64,000 bases of DNA from Bradyrhizobium sp. LHD-71 (GCF_031157255.1 NZ_JAVIFX010000014.1:1-64000); one strand, 5' to 3'; counted from the stretch's first letter, positions 52,981 to 63,300 are shown. A program made the numbers and translations. Notes: a model not told the origin generated them from the letters alone.

Positions 52981-53305
52981 GGGTCTACCTTTGGCTAAAG
53001 CATGATGAGTTCAAGTTTGCCGTCATGCCTGCAAGGCGGACATCCAGTACTCCGCAGCAGCATTTGCGACGACGCCGAACGGTGCTCATCGACCCTACAA
53101 ACCTGATTTCATCATGCACCAAATCGTCATCCGGCGAATGAAGCATCTGTTCCGGATTGGGGTGGAATTAGCCATGAGGGATTAGGTTAAAGCTAACGAT
53201 ACGCATCAAAGCTTAGGCTGTTCGCACCGGGCTGCGCAGGCGCGCTTGACCACGGCGGCCGTCGTTGCGACTTACGTTCCACCCGCAAGTGGAAAGAGCA
53301 GGTTA
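52981..53305. other. 325-bp divergent intergenic region
   Basis: This lies between the TAT beta-helix gene and the GT2 gene. It is more AT-rich than its flanks and probably holds both promoters. A GTTCC at about 53152 has no AACG at the right distance, so no EcfG site is called. No ORF or RNA gene is evident. Confidence 0.6.
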
Positions 53306-54130
53306 ATGCCCGACGTCGCCGTTGTGGTGGCCGCATATAACGCCGAGGCGACGATCCGCGAGGCCGTGGAGAGCGTGCTGTCGGCGAAGGTCGACTGCGT
53401 GGTCTATGTGGTCGACGATTGCAGCCGCGTGCTGGCGAACGAGGTCCTTCACGGTCTCTCGGACCGCATCGTCTTCATCCGCATGGAGCAGAACAGCGGG
53501 CCGGCTGCGGCCCGCAACGCAGCGCTCGAGCTGATCCTGCAATCGGACTTCAAATACGTCGCCATTCTCGATGCCGACGATATCTCCGCGCCCGGTCGGC
53601 TTGAGAAGCAGGCGGCCTTTCTTGACGCCCACCCCGACGTCGGCGCATGCGGCTCGTATATGCGCGAGTTTCACGAAGTGACCGGCGAGACGATCAGGAT
53701 CTTCAAGCGGCCCGCCGCGCCGGACGACGTTCGTGACATCATGTTCTTCAACATGGGCGTCAACCATGCGAGCGCGATGATCCGGACGGACGCGCTGCGC
53801 AAGGTTGGATTGTACTCGCTGGATTACAAGGCCGCGGAGGACTACGAACTGATGCGCCGGATCGGCACGCATTACAAGCTCGCCAACATTCCCGAGTGTC
53901 TGGTGCACTACCGCATCTCCTCGCGCGGCCAGTCGCACCGGCTGCGCCGGCGCCAGGTCTACGAGCGGATGCTCGTGCAGCTGAAATACTTCGAGATCTC
54001 TCAGTGGCGTGCCTGGGCCGGTATCGCCCGGTCGTTCGCGGCGATGATCGCGCCGCCGCGCATCATGCAGGCGGGCGAGGCGGCCCGGGCCGCGCGCGGA
54101 AGCGCGAACGAGCTTCCGTTACCGCGGTAG
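53306..54130 (+). CDS. Glycosyltransferase family 2
   Basis: A 274-residue GT-A glycosyltransferase with PDVAVVVAAYNAEATI at the N-terminus, NSGPAAARNAA, and the metal/sugar-nucleotide motif ILDADD. The ATG at 53306 has AGG five bases upstream; an earlier TTG at 53246 is possible but less likely. It probably adds a sugar in exopolysaccharide or O-antigen synthesis. It is convergent with the O-antigen ligase-like gene. Confidence 0.9.
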   Translation: MPDVAVVVAAYNAEATIREAVESVLSAKVDCVVYVVDDCSRVLANEVLHGLSDRIVFIRMEQNSGPAAARNAALELILQSDFKYVAILDADDISAPGRLEKQAAFLDAHPDVGACGSYMREFHEVTGETIRIFKRPAAPDDVRDIMFFNMGVNHASAMIRTDALRKVGLYSLDYKAAEDYELMRRIGTHYKLANIPECLVHYRISSRGQSHRLRRRQVYERMLVQLKYFEISQWRAWAGIARSFAAMIAPPRIMQAGEAARAARGSANELPLPR

Positions 54131-54139
54131 GGCATTCCT

Positions 54140-55396
54140 TCACGGCGCGAGGCCTGCGCGGCGCCGCATCGTATAGCGTGCGCTGGCGATCGAGATGCCC
54201 CAGACGAGCCCCAGCAGCATGTAGTAATGGCGCCAGTGATCCACGTCGATGATGAAACTCTCGAACGTTGTCACGACGAAGGTCGAGAAGACAATGATGT
54301 AGAGGTTGCGCCACGGTGTCGGCTGCAGGACGGCTCGCGTGCCCAGGAGGAGTGTCGTGGCGATCAGGATCAGGTAGATCAGGCCGCTCAGCCATCCGCC
54401 CGACATGAAGGCGTTCAGGAACGAGTTGTGGGTATGTTCAGTGAAGAAGCGCGCGAACTGCAGCGGGCCAATGCCGAAGGGATAATCCAGCGCCATCTCT
54501 GCGCCCAGCAGGTGACGGCCGAAACGGCCGAACCGACCCACGTCGTAGGATTGAGTGAGGCTCGCGCGCTCTTCGAACAATGATGCGACCTGATCGGACG
54601 ACAACAGCGCGATGATGGCTATGACGCCGAGCGCAATGCTGAGCGACGCAAGCAGAATGATGCGCACGCGCTGGCGATTGGTCGGAGCCGTGATGTACAT
54701 CAGGATGACGGCCAGCATCGCCGATCCGACGAACACGGCCCAGGCTCCGCGCGAGAAGGCGAGGAAGTTCGCCAGCGACAGGATCAATAGCGCGCAGGCG
54801 CTGCGAAAGGCGGGCCAGAACGAGCTGTCGACGATGCGCTGGACGCAATAGACCGCGGGATAAACCAGGAACGCGCCGAGCACGTTGGGATCCTTGAAGG
54901 TGCCCTTGGCGCGTCCGGCGTAGGTGAGAAGCTCCTCCGTGCCGGGGATCAGATGAAAGTAGCCGACAATGGCTGCGACCGCGGCGATCAGCGCGCCGAA
55001 CAGGTAGCCGCGGCTGAGTGCGTCGAGCCGCCCGGCGGTGTCGTCGACGAGCGTGAGCGCAAAGAACGTACAGGCGAGCGCCATGTACCAGGAGGTGAGG
55101 ATCCAGTAGATCACCTCCGGCTTCTCCATCACCTGGATCGCACTGACCGAATAGCCGATATTGAGGCCGACCAGCAGCACGATCAGAGGAAATGCCGCGC
55201 GGGGCAGCCGCAGGCCGGTGACGATCATGACGATGAACGCCATGATCATCGCGAGCTCGAACGGGCTCGGTTCGATGAAGACGATGGCGCCGGCCGCCCC
55301 GATCAGCCAGAAGAACTTGCGCTGCAAGGCCGCAATTCCTTGCGTCACATGCGGAGACTGCAGGTCCGTGCGGTCAGTGCCGGCAAGATAGGTCAT
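54140..55396 (-). CDS. O-antigen ligase/polymerase (Wzy/WaaL-like) membrane protein
   Basis: A 418-residue protein with about 10-12 membrane helices and one large soluble loop in the C-terminal half (TEHTHNSFLNAFMSGG), typical of the Wzy_C/O-antigen ligase group. The His-rich loop is the expected catalytic region. The role would be joining or polymerising lipid-linked glycans in the inner membrane. It is part of the cluster with the GT2, GT4 and flippase. Confidence 0.87.
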   Translation of the reverse strand: MTYLAGTDRTDLQSPHVTQGIAALQRKFFWLIGAAGAIVFIEPSPFELAMIMAFIVMIVTGLRLPRAAFPLIVLLVGLNIGYSVSAIQVMEKPEVIYWILTSWYMALACTFFALTLVDDTAGRLDALSRGYLFGALIAAVAAIVGYFHLIPGTEELLTYAGRAKGTFKDPNVLGAFLVYPAVYCVQRIVDSSFWPAFRSACALLILSLANFLAFSRGAWAVFVGSAMLAVILMYITAPTNRQRVRIILLASLSIALGVIAIIALLSSDQVASLFEERASLTQSYDVGRFGRFGRHLLGAEMALDYPFGIGPLQFARFFTEHTHNSFLNAFMSGGWLSGLIYLILIATTLLLGTRAVLQPTPWRNLYIIVFSTFVVTTFESFIIDVDHWRHYYMLLGLVWGISIASARYTMRRRAGLAP

Positions 55397-55729
55397 TCGT
55401 CAGCCTTATCGACGCGCAGCCCGTGCGCCGTGTCGATCGTTCGAGATTGCACGCGTCAGGCGAGGAATGACCGACGTTTGCCCTCCGATGAAAGGCGAAC
55501 TCCGACGCCTCGCAATAGTGAAAACATATGGTTAAAGGATCGCTAAGGTCCGGCGCGGATTGCCGTTCGCATCGACGATCGGCGGCAACATGGCTACAAT
55601 TCCACAAGATTTGCAGCGATCGTGCCCGCGTCGCTAAACGAGCGGCGGGCGAAGTCAGCAAGCTTCCGGGCACGACCGATCTTGGCAATGCACGAGGAGT
55701 GGCTTTGCCAACGTCAGGTTGATCCTGAA
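55397..55729. other. 333-bp intergenic region
   Basis: This lies between the O-antigen ligase-like gene start and the GT4 gene stop, both on the minus strand. It probably carries the promoter of the ligase-like gene, with AT-rich sequence near 55525-55545 (CATATGGTTAAAGG). I see no gene, RNA or clear terminator. Confidence 0.55.
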
Positions 55730-56779
55730 CTACTCGTTCACCTGACCTCCGATTGCGCTTTTTGACAGAGTTGCCTCACGGATCAACCGCTCGCAATTGT
55801 CCATCAGTGCCGACTTGCTGAAGAGCTTCAGGTGCTGCGGAATTTGCGCCTTGCAGCTTTCATAGAGCGTGGCATCCGTGGTCAGCCGTGTCAGAGCTGC
55901 CGCAAGCGCCGGCGCCGAGTCCTTGGCAACAACCATTCCGCAGGGGCCGATGGCCTCTGGCAGGCCGCCGCTATCGGCTCCAACCACGACGCAGCCGCAG
56001 GCGAGCGCCTCGACGGCGGAAATCGGCAGGCCTTCGAACCAGCGCGAGGGCATTGCCATCAGGCGATGGCGCGCGAGCGTGCGCGCCAGGGTTTCGCCGC
56101 GCAGCGCGCCTGTGAATTCGACTAGCTCAGCAAGGCCATGTGCTGAAGCCTGCGTCTTGAGCGCCTGCTCCTCCGGTCCCGAGCCGATGATGGTCGCACT
56201 GAGCGGCGTTCCCTCCGCCGCGAGCGACGCCAACGCGTCGATCAGGATGTCGGCGCCTTTCTCCCGCACTAGTCGTCCGAGAAACACGACGTCGCGATCC
56301 CGCACGACATCGGGCCACGCATGGAAGGTCGCCTCGTCATAGGTGTTGTAGATGACCCGGCCCGGAAGATCGGCGGCTTCGCGATACGCCTCGCTGACAA
56401 AGGCGTTGTGTCCAAGCATGCAAGCCATACGCTTGAGCGCGCTGAAGCGCGGACCTGGCCCTGTATCGGTCGCAAGCGGAGAGTGATGCACGAGCACAAG
56501 CGGCCTGCGCACCAGGAGGATCGGCCAGAGCAGGCGGAGGCTGACCTGATTGTGCCAGACAAGATTGGCAGCCTTGAACAACCTCAGCAGCTCGAGTGGG
56601 CCTGGGTTGCGGACGATGCGAAAAGGAAAGGTCGCAGTGTCCTCGTCCGTCGCCGGGCTCACGGTCACAACGGTGATGTCATAACCGCGCTCGGCGAGCC
56701 CGGTGGCGAGCGTCAGGCCGGCGGTCTCGGTGCCGCCGATGCGCGGGTAGAAGTCGTAGGAGCAAATCAGAATCCGCAT
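55730..56779 (-). CDS. Glycosyltransferase family 4
   Basis: A 349-residue GT-B enzyme. The N-terminal MRILICSYDFYPRIGGTETAG is typical of GT4, and the C-terminal donor site has EGLPISAVEALACGCVVVGADSGGLPE with the E-x7-E pattern. The ATG at 56779 has GGA at good spacing; ATG 56785 is also in frame. It follows the flippase gene closely. Confidence 0.92.
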   Translation of the reverse strand: MRILICSYDFYPRIGGTETAGLTLATGLAERGYDITVVTVSPATDEDTATFPFRIVRNPGPLELLRLFKAANLVWHNQVSLRLLWPILLVRRPLVLVHHSPLATDTGPGPRFSALKRMACMLGHNAFVSEAYREAADLPGRVIYNTYDEATFHAWPDVVRDRDVVFLGRLVREKGADILIDALASLAAEGTPLSATIIGSGPEEQALKTQASAHGLAELVEFTGALRGETLARTLARHRLMAMPSRWFEGLPISAVEALACGCVVVGADSGGLPEAIGPCGMVVAKDSAPALAAALTRLTTDATLYESCKAQIPQHLKLFSKSALMDNCERLIREATLSKSAIGGQVNE

Positions 56780-56798
56780 AATCATTCCGTCATGAAAA

Positions 56799-58109
56799 TC
56801 ATGAATGTGAAGTCAGGTCTCTCGCCGCCGCCCGGCTCACCAGGAATCTCGCCGTCAGCAAAGCCGACGACGTCAGGATGTAGGCGAGCGCGGATCCCCA
56901 TAATCCCGCGAGCGGCGTCAGCACGAGATTGAGCGCCGCCGACGTCAGTGCGCCGCAGACCGCAATCACTGCGATGGCGCGGTCGCGATGGAACGCATAG
57001 ATGGCGAAGCCGTAGCTGTCGGCGGCGATGCGCACCAGCGTCGCCAGCAGGATCAGCCAGAACACCGGCAGATAGTCGTTCATCAGCGGCCGATCGAGAA
57101 AGCTCACGAGAAACGGCGTCAGCGCCGCGACGCCGCCGGCGAACAGCACCGCCCAGCCGGAGGCCGTGATCTGCAGTTGCCGCTCCAGCGCGCGGAATTC
57201 CGCGCCGGTGCGCTCCTTGGCGGCGGTGATCAGCGATGCGATGCGCGTCTGCACCACGCTGAAAACGACGAGCGAATGCACGACATTGGCGATGGACCAG
57301 AACAACGAGTAGACGCCTGAGAGCTCGAGTCCCAGGAACAGCGAGATCAGGAAGCGATCGGCGAAGGCGCTGACAGTGCCGCTGATGTCTCTGATGTAGA
57401 GCAGGAAGCTGCCGCGCAGCGCGCCAAGCAGCATGTGTCCTTGCAACTGCACGTAGCGCCAGCGGCCTTGTCGCAGCAGCAGACAGACGAGGATGAGACA
57501 CGTCAGGACGAGCGCGGCGCACCAGAAGGCCAGCAGCATGTTCAGGCTGCGCGTTTCCGGGACGAGCAGCCCCAGCGCGATCACCGGCAGCGGCCAAAGC
57601 CCCTGGCGCAGAAAGTTCAACCAGTTGGCCAGAAAAATGCGCCGGCGTGCGATCAGCACGTCGCTGATCTCTGTCGCCAGCGTTTCCATCAGGAGGATCG
57701 CGCCGCATAGCAGCGCAAGCGTCAGCGGTATCGGTCGCCCGGCGAGAATGAAGCCGAGCAGCACCAAAGGTTGGCCGATGAGGTGGATCAGGAGGGTAAG
57801 TGCCGAACGGCTCGCGACCAGTGGCAGCGCCTGGGCCAGCGGCAGCTCCACGATCCGCCGTACGATCCAGTCGGTGAGGCCAAGTCCGGCGACGGCCGGG
57901 ACAATGATGGTGCTGCCCACCAGCAGTCCGTAAATGCCGAGGTCGGACAGGGAGAGATAGCGCGCGGTGTAGATCGCCAGCAGGAACTTCGAGCCGGTCA
58001 TGCCGGCGCGCAGGCCAAATAGTGTCAGTTGACCGAACGTCTGCCTGAACTTCCCGCCTGGAATTGACAACGACACGCCCTTCATCGAGCCAAATAGGCG
58101 GTCGATCAT
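56799..58109 (-). CDS. Polysaccharide flippase-like (Wzx/MOP superfamily) protein
   Basis: A 436-residue protein with about 12 membrane helices of the MOP exporter type. The first helices (LTLFGLRAGMTGSKFLLAIYTARYLSLSDLG) are characteristic of O-antigen or oligosaccharide flippases. It is the first gene of a unit with the GT4 gene. It probably translocates a lipid-linked glycan for the ligase-like protein. Confidence 0.87.
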   Translation of the reverse strand: MIDRLFGSMKGVSLSIPGGKFRQTFGQLTLFGLRAGMTGSKFLLAIYTARYLSLSDLGIYGLLVGSTIIVPAVAGLGLTDWIVRRIVELPLAQALPLVASRSALTLLIHLIGQPLVLLGFILAGRPIPLTLALLCGAILLMETLATEISDVLIARRRIFLANWLNFLRQGLWPLPVIALGLLVPETRSLNMLLAFWCAALVLTCLILVCLLLRQGRWRYVQLQGHMLLGALRGSFLLYIRDISGTVSAFADRFLISLFLGLELSGVYSLFWSIANVVHSLVVFSVVQTRIASLITAAKERTGAEFRALERQLQITASGWAVLFAGGVAALTPFLVSFLDRPLMNDYLPVFWLILLATLVRIAADSYGFAIYAFHRDRAIAVIAVCGALTSAALNLVLTPLAGLWGSALAYILTSSALLTARFLVSRAAARDLTSHS

Positions 58110-58368
58110 AGTTTCAATAGCTTAAAGAACTCCGGCATGGCGGCCGCGCGGACTGGCCTCATGCGAACGTTCAGAGCGGCTCCGTGTCCTGCGCGGACAA
58201 GATCGCGTTCACATCGTCGGCGCGTTTATTGCTGAAGTGCAACGTCTGGCGGCGTTCCCGAACTGAGATTGAACAACCGGGTGTTAGCAGCGCAATTCAA
58301 CTTGCCACCAGGGTTAAAATGGTGAGTGGCGGAACGATAAAGATCACACACGAACCGGCGATCGGCCG

Positions 58369-58956
58369 TCAAAGGTGCGCGAACCTGCCCGGCGCCCGCC
58401 TGGTCAGGCGATAGACAGCCGCCGGCGGCACATTGAGCAGGGCGCGGTCGAGCAGCGTCGCCTTCAGCCCGAGCCTGTCGAGAACCGGCCGGGGCACCGG
58501 GCATCGCATGCCGTAGGTGAACTGATAGAAGGCTGCACCGGGCCGCATGTAGCTGAAGGCGCCGCTGAGAATGGCGACGATCTTGCGCGTCGACATGTTC
58601 AGAAGCGGCAGGCCGCTGATCACCGCGCCGACCGGCGCCCCCTCGAACAGCCGGCTGCCGGCCAGCCGTCCGGCATCCATCCAGAGCACGCGGGCGCCAG
58701 GAAAACGCATTTGCAGCAGCCGCGTGAAATCGGAGCCGTATTCGATCAAGGTGAGATCTTCCTGCGGAACGCCGCGCTGCAGAAGCTTGGTGGTGAAGGC
58801 GCCGGTGCCGGGCCCGAGCTCGATGATGGGTCCGGTCGATGCGGTGATCTCGCGGGTGATCAATTCCGCCAGCGCGATGCCGGACGGCGCAATCGCTCCA
58901 ACACGGCCGGGCTCCGACATCCAGGCGCGAAAGAAAGAGAGCAGGTCCTGCGACAT
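58369..58956 (-). CDS. SAM-dependent methyltransferase (PmtA-like)
   Basis: A 195-residue class I methyltransferase. The SAM motif is IIELGPGTGAFT near residue 43, followed by LIEYGSDFTRLL and ISGLPLLNMS. It resembles phosphatidylethanolamine N-methyltransferase PmtA and KsgA-like proteins. The ATG at 58956 has GGAG six bases upstream; the longer frame is non-homologous. A lipid or nucleic-acid substrate is possible. Confidence 0.83.
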   Translation of the reverse strand: MSQDLLSFFRAWMSEPGRVGAIAPSGIALAELITREITASTGPIIELGPGTGAFTTKLLQRGVPQEDLTLIEYGSDFTRLLQMRFPGARVLWMDAGRLAGSRLFEGAPVGAVISGLPLLNMSTRKIVAILSGAFSYMRPGAAFYQFTYGMRCPVPRPVLDRLGLKATLLDRALLNVPPAAVYRLTRRAPGRFAHL

Positions 58957-59162
58957 GTCGGCTCCGACGTCATCTGATGCGAGCGAGATGCCTCTCGATT
59001 CAGACTCACGTCTGACGCGTGGCGTGCAAACGTCGCTGTCGTGCATTACGACAACATTGCGCGCGGCTGCGTCTGGCGGAAATTCGTAGTCACGATCACG
59101 TTGCAAGCGAGGTCGCGCGCCCGCGACAGCTCTGTGCGCGGCGGCTACTGTGCCGGTGATCG

Positions 59163-60539
59163 CTACTGTGCCGGCGACAATGGCGGGAAGCTCATCCGCA
59201 GGCGGGCGCCGCCATGTGGTCCGTCGAGCGCGGCCACCTCGCCGCGATGCAGACGGACGATCTCGCGGACCAGGTTGAGGCCAAGCCCGGCGCCGTGATC
59301 ACGCGGACGCAAGCGATAGAACGGCTCGAAGATCTGCTTGCGCTGGTCCGGTGGAATGCCGCCGCCCTGATCGCTGACGTCGATGCTGCCGGACGCGCTG
59401 ACGCGGATGCTGATGGTGCCGTGGCGGTCGCCATGCTGGATTGCGTTCTGCACCAGATTGGTAAGGGCGCGTTCGAGCGATGCCTGATCGCCAAACACGT
59501 CGACACGCGCGGTCTCAGGCTCGAACGATATGTCATAGCCGGCGGCAATCGCGATCGGCGCAAGATCGGCGGCGACGCGGCGCCCGATCGCGACGAGATC
59601 GACGCGGTCGAAGCGGGGACTGCTCTGATCGAGGCGCTGAATGTCGAGCAACTGTTCGGCCAGAATCGCCAGCCGGCCGACATCTTCGAGCAGGCGGATC
59701 TTTTCTGCACTCTGCGGCAGCGCTTCAAGCCGCGTGTTCAGGATCGCAATCGGCGTGCGCAGTTCATGCGCGGCATTGGCGACGAACCGCTGGTGGCGGG
59801 AATAGCCCTCGTCGAGCCGAGCCAGCGCGTCGTTGACCGCGGTGACGAGTGGCGTGATCTCGGTCGGGACGCTCGCCACCGGCAGGCGCGTGCCGCGCTT
59901 GCCGAAGTCGATCTGCCGCGCCTGATCGGCCGCATCGTCGAGCCCGGCCAGCACGCGATGGACGACGATCGGTGTGGCGATCAAGGTGGCGAGGGTCATC
60001 AGCAGAACGCTTGGAAGAACGAAGCTCAGGAACAGCGTTGATGTCGCCCGCACCGCTTTGCTGGCTGACATGCTGCCTTGTGTTGCGGTCATGATCTGGA
60101 CGTCGCCCGCGGCGCTTTCGACCCGTTTGAGCCGTGCAGCAGGTTTGCGCGGGTCGTCGTGCAGAAGCTGCCAGCCGAGCCGCGCCTGGCTGACCTGATC
60201 GAGGGCGTCGCCGATCCGCGCGAACTCCTGTGGGACCGTACCTTCCGACAGGGTGTGTCCCTGCGCGTCCCTGATCACGAACCAGAGGTCCGGCGCCTCC
60301 GCTCGCAACGCGGCAAGCTCCGGCGTCGCACGCAACGCAAGTCCGCCGGCGGGGCTGCGCTCGATGGCCTGTTGCAGCACGTCGATCGCCTGGTCTTCGT
60401 CGCGCTCGGCGAGCAGGCAACCGGTGGCCCACAGCGTGCCGACGACCAGCAGCGCGAGCGCAGCGAACATCGCTGCCTGCAGCGGCACCAGCCGCCGGAC
60501 GAGTCCGGTCCCGAGACACGGCGCGTGTGGTGATGTCAT
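59163..60539 (-). CDS. Sensor histidine kinase
   Basis: A 458-residue kinase with two membrane helices (about residues 20-45 and 170-192), a periplasmic sensor of about 125 residues, HAMP, HisKA FVANAAHELRTPIAILNTR, N box LTNLVQNAIQHG, and G boxes DQGGGIPPDQRKQIF and GAGLGLNLV. Its ATG overlaps the regulator stop by four bases. The signal is unknown; the type resembles envelope or metal sensors. Confidence 0.93.
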   Translation of the reverse strand: MTSPHAPCLGTGLVRRLVPLQAAMFAALALLVVGTLWATGCLLAERDEDQAIDVLQQAIERSPAGGLALRATPELAALRAEAPDLWFVIRDAQGHTLSEGTVPQEFARIGDALDQVSQARLGWQLLHDDPRKPAARLKRVESAAGDVQIMTATQGSMSASKAVRATSTLFLSFVLPSVLLMTLATLIATPIVVHRVLAGLDDAADQARQIDFGKRGTRLPVASVPTEITPLVTAVNDALARLDEGYSRHQRFVANAAHELRTPIAILNTRLEALPQSAEKIRLLEDVGRLAILAEQLLDIQRLDQSSPRFDRVDLVAIGRRVAADLAPIAIAAGYDISFEPETARVDVFGDQASLERALTNLVQNAIQHGDRHGTISIRVSASGSIDVSDQGGGIPPDQRKQIFEPFYRLRPRDHGAGLGLNLVREIVRLHRGEVAALDGPHGGARLRMSFPPLSPAQ

Positions 60540-61210
60540 TGTGCCTGTTTCAACAGATATCCGACGCCGCGGATGCCATGAATTTCAACGCCGGCCTGCA
60601 CCTCGGCAAGCTTGCGCCGAAGCCGGGACACGTGCGTATCCAGCGCGTTCGACTGGATCTCGTCGTCGAAATTGTAGACTGCTTCTTCAAGCGACGATCG
60701 CAGCACCGTGCGCCCCATGCGCCGCAGTAGCGTCTCCAGCACGAGCAGCTCGCGACGCGGCAGCTCCAGCGTCCGTCCTTCGACGCTGGCCTCGCGGTGG
60801 GCGCAATCGAAGGCGAGGCGGCCGACCCGCAGCAGGTCGCACTGCAAGCCGGCGGGCCGACGCAGGACGGCGCGCAATCGCGCCAGCAATTCCTCGACGG
60901 CGAAGGGTTTCGCAAGATAATCGTCCGCGCCGTGGTCGAGCCCGGCGATCCGATCGGCCAGTTCGCCGCGTGCCGTCAGGACGATGATCGGAATGCCGTC
61001 GGCTCTCGCCCGAAGCTTTGGAATGAGGCCGAGGCCGTCACCATCCGGCAACTGACGGTCGAGCAGCACGGCCCGGTGAACATCCGCTGAAATCGCTTCT
61101 TCGGCCTGGGCGAGCGTCAGCACATGGTCCACGACCATGTCGTAGCCCTTCAAGGCCCCGGACAAGGCCCCGGCCATCTCCGGTTCATCCTCCACCAGCA
61201 GGATACGCAT
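60536..61210 (-). CDS. OmpR/PhoB-family response regulator
   Basis: A 224-residue response regulator, partner of the downstream kinase. It has LVEDEPEMAGAL, phospho-Asp in AVLLDRQLPDGDG, Lys in LAKPFAVEEL, and a C-terminal winged helix ending with LDTHVSRLRRKL. The ATG at 61210 starts the protein; the GTG at 61219 is a weak alternative. The 4-base overlap with the kinase start suggests translational coupling. Confidence 0.93.
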   Translation of the reverse strand: MRILLVEDEPEMAGALSGALKGYDMVVDHVLTLAQAEEAISADVHRAVLLDRQLPDGDGLGLIPKLRARADGIPIIVLTARGELADRIAGLDHGADDYLAKPFAVEELLARLRAVLRRPAGLQCDLLRVGRLAFDCAHREASVEGRTLELPRRELLVLETLLRRMGRTVLRSSLEEAVYNFDDEIQSNALDTHVSRLRRKLAEVQAGVEIHGIRGVGYLLKQAQ

Positions 61211-61362
61211 GCAGCCCACTCAATGATGATCAATGCCGATCCTTAGAGACCGTACATTGCGGCTGCATTGCGGAGCGTGCCTGGAGCGGCCAACCACGAT
61301 GCCGTGACGGCCGGTCGGAATTTAGCAGAAAGCCTCCAATTCCGACCAGCGCAAGCCCAGCC

Positions 61363-63300
61363 TCACTCGGTCAGGCGGTCCGGGAGCATGATGACGTCGA
61401 CGGTCAAGCCGCCGGGATTCCAAACGTGGGTGATGCTGCCGCCAAACTGGTCCTTGACCGTTTGCCGGGCGAGCAGGCTGCCGAACCCCTCGCTTGCCGG
61501 CGCGCCGGCGAGTGGCGGGCCGCCTTGCTCCGTCCAGGTCAGCCGCAGTCCCTCGGGCTGAACGGACCAGTCGACACGGATACGGCCGGCTGAAGAGGAC
61601 AGGGCACCGTATTTGGCCGCGTTGGTTGCAAGTTCGTGCAGCACAAGTGCAAGGCTCCTCGCCGCGCGCCCGCCGAGTTGCACATCGGGCCCCGCGGCCG
61701 TGACGCGATCTGCGTCCTCCGCGCCATCGAGGTGTGGCGCGACAATAGCGCGCAGGAGAACGCCAAGCGTCGTCGCCCGGTGGGACGCCGGACTTTGCCC
61801 GGAAAGGTCAGGCAGCGTGAGATCGTGGGCGCTCGCCAGCGCTTGCAGCCGCCCCTGGACCGCGATGGCCAGGTCCTCCGGCGTTCGGGCTGATCGCTTG
61901 CTGAGGGAGACCATGCCACTGGTGAGCGTGAACATGTTTTTCACGCGATGGTTCATCTCTCGCAGCAGCAGCTCCTTCTGCTGCTCGGCGAGCCGGTATT
62001 CGGTCATATCCCTGGCGATCTTGGATGCACCGGTCACCCGGCCGGTGGCGTCCCTGACCGGCGACACGCTCAACGATACGTGGACGAGGCTGCCGTCCTT
62101 GCGCCGACGGATCGTTTCATAGATCTCGACGCGCTCGCCGCGCGAGATGCGCTCGATGATCGCGGGCTCTTCATCGCTCCGGTCCTCGGGGATGAGGATG
62201 TTGATCGGCCGTCCGATCACCTCTTCAGCGCTATAGCCGAAAAGCCGCTCGGCGCCGCGATTCCAGCTGGAAATGATACCCTTGAGGTTCTTGCTGACGA
62301 TGGCATCGTTGGAGCTCTCGACGATGGCAGCCAGCCGCGCCGCGGCCTCCTGGTCGTGCTTGATCTCGGTGAGGTCGACCAGCATGTTGATCGCGCCCAC
62401 CAAGCGACCCGAAGCGTCGAATATCGGTGACGGGAAGGGCATGAAGGGCACTCGCGTGCCGTCCGGCCGCTCCGCCACTGCCTCGATGCCTCTGATCGGC
62501 CGCCGCTCTTTCAGCGCCAGCGCCATCGGACACTGGTCGTGCGGCAGCGGTGTGCCGTCCGGCCAGTACAGCTTCCAGGTGACACACCATGTATCGACGC
62601 CGATCTCGGGCACACGGCCTGAAAGCTCGACCGCGGCCTTGTTGAACATGGTGATGCGTCCGTCGGCATCGGTCATGTAGATGGCGGCCGGCAGCGCTTC
62701 GAGCAGATCCGCCGCTGACGGTTCGCCAGCGTGTGATGTTGCAGGCGCTCCAACGCTTGTGAAAAGAATAGGCTTGGCGCGTGCCGCGGGCCTCGACCGC
62801 GCTTCCGACTGTCGTTCGCGATCGAGAGCGGCGTTGGTATCGTGATCCGCGCGGGCCTGGACGTTGCTTGCGACACCCATCGTCCGCATGCAGGTGATCG
62901 CGCCGACGATCTCTCCAGCACTGTCCCTGAGGGCGTCGATATCCAAAGAAGCGAGAATGCGGGACCCGTCCGGCCGCTCGATCAGCAGCTCCCGACCGCG
63001 CACGGAATTTCCGCTCCGCAATGTCTCTGCCACCGGGTATTCCGAATGAGGCAAGAGGATACCGTCCGAACGGTACAGCCGTAGTGATCCGCAGAAGCGC
63101 TGCGTGGGATCGCGCGGGGTCGGCGCGCGACCCCACAGTTCAGCAGCATGGCGATTGTAATGGATGATCGCTCCGTCACCTGCGCAAACGTAGCCGGCGA
63201 CCGGCAGGACATTCAGTGCGTCGCTGGCCGTGACAAGGATCGGGTCGTCGAGCAGCTTGCTGAACGGCGGCTCGCCCGCGGCCTCCGTGAGTGGTGTCAT
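61363..63300 (-). CDS. PAS-domain HWE-type sensor histidine kinase
   Basis: A 645-residue soluble kinase with no membrane helix. Three PAS domains (about residues 20-145, 195-315 and 320-440) are followed by an HWE/HisKA_2 kinase core with the phospho-accepting His451 in EMNHRVKNMF and the N box HELATNAAKYGAL near 555-567. The ATG at 63300 follows AGGA. HWE kinases often feed the PhyR-EcfG general stress pathway, though no PhyR gene is in the window. No response-regulator gene is fused or adjacent on this strand. Confidence 0.92.
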   Translation of the reverse strand: MTPLTEAAGEPPFSKLLDDPILVTASDALNVLPVAGYVCAGDGAIIHYNRHAAELWGRAPTPRDPTQRFCGSLRLYRSDGILLPHSEYPVAETLRSGNSVRGRELLIERPDGSRILASLDIDALRDSAGEIVGAITCMRTMGVASNVQARADHDTNAALDRERQSEARSRPAARAKPILFTSVGAPATSHAGEPSAADLLEALPAAIYMTDADGRITMFNKAAVELSGRVPEIGVDTWCVTWKLYWPDGTPLPHDQCPMALALKERRPIRGIEAVAERPDGTRVPFMPFPSPIFDASGRLVGAINMLVDLTEIKHDQEAAARLAAIVESSNDAIVSKNLKGIISSWNRGAERLFGYSAEEVIGRPINILIPEDRSDEEPAIIERISRGERVEIYETIRRRKDGSLVHVSLSVSPVRDATGRVTGASKIARDMTEYRLAEQQKELLLREMNHRVKNMFTLTSGMVSLSKRSARTPEDLAIAVQGRLQALASAHDLTLPDLSGQSPASHRATTLGVLLRAIVAPHLDGAEDADRVTAAGPDVQLGGRAARSLALVLHELATNAAKYGALSSSAGRIRVDWSVQPEGLRLTWTEQGGPPLAGAPASEGFGSLLARQTVKDQFGGSITHVWNPGGLTVDVIMLPDRLTE

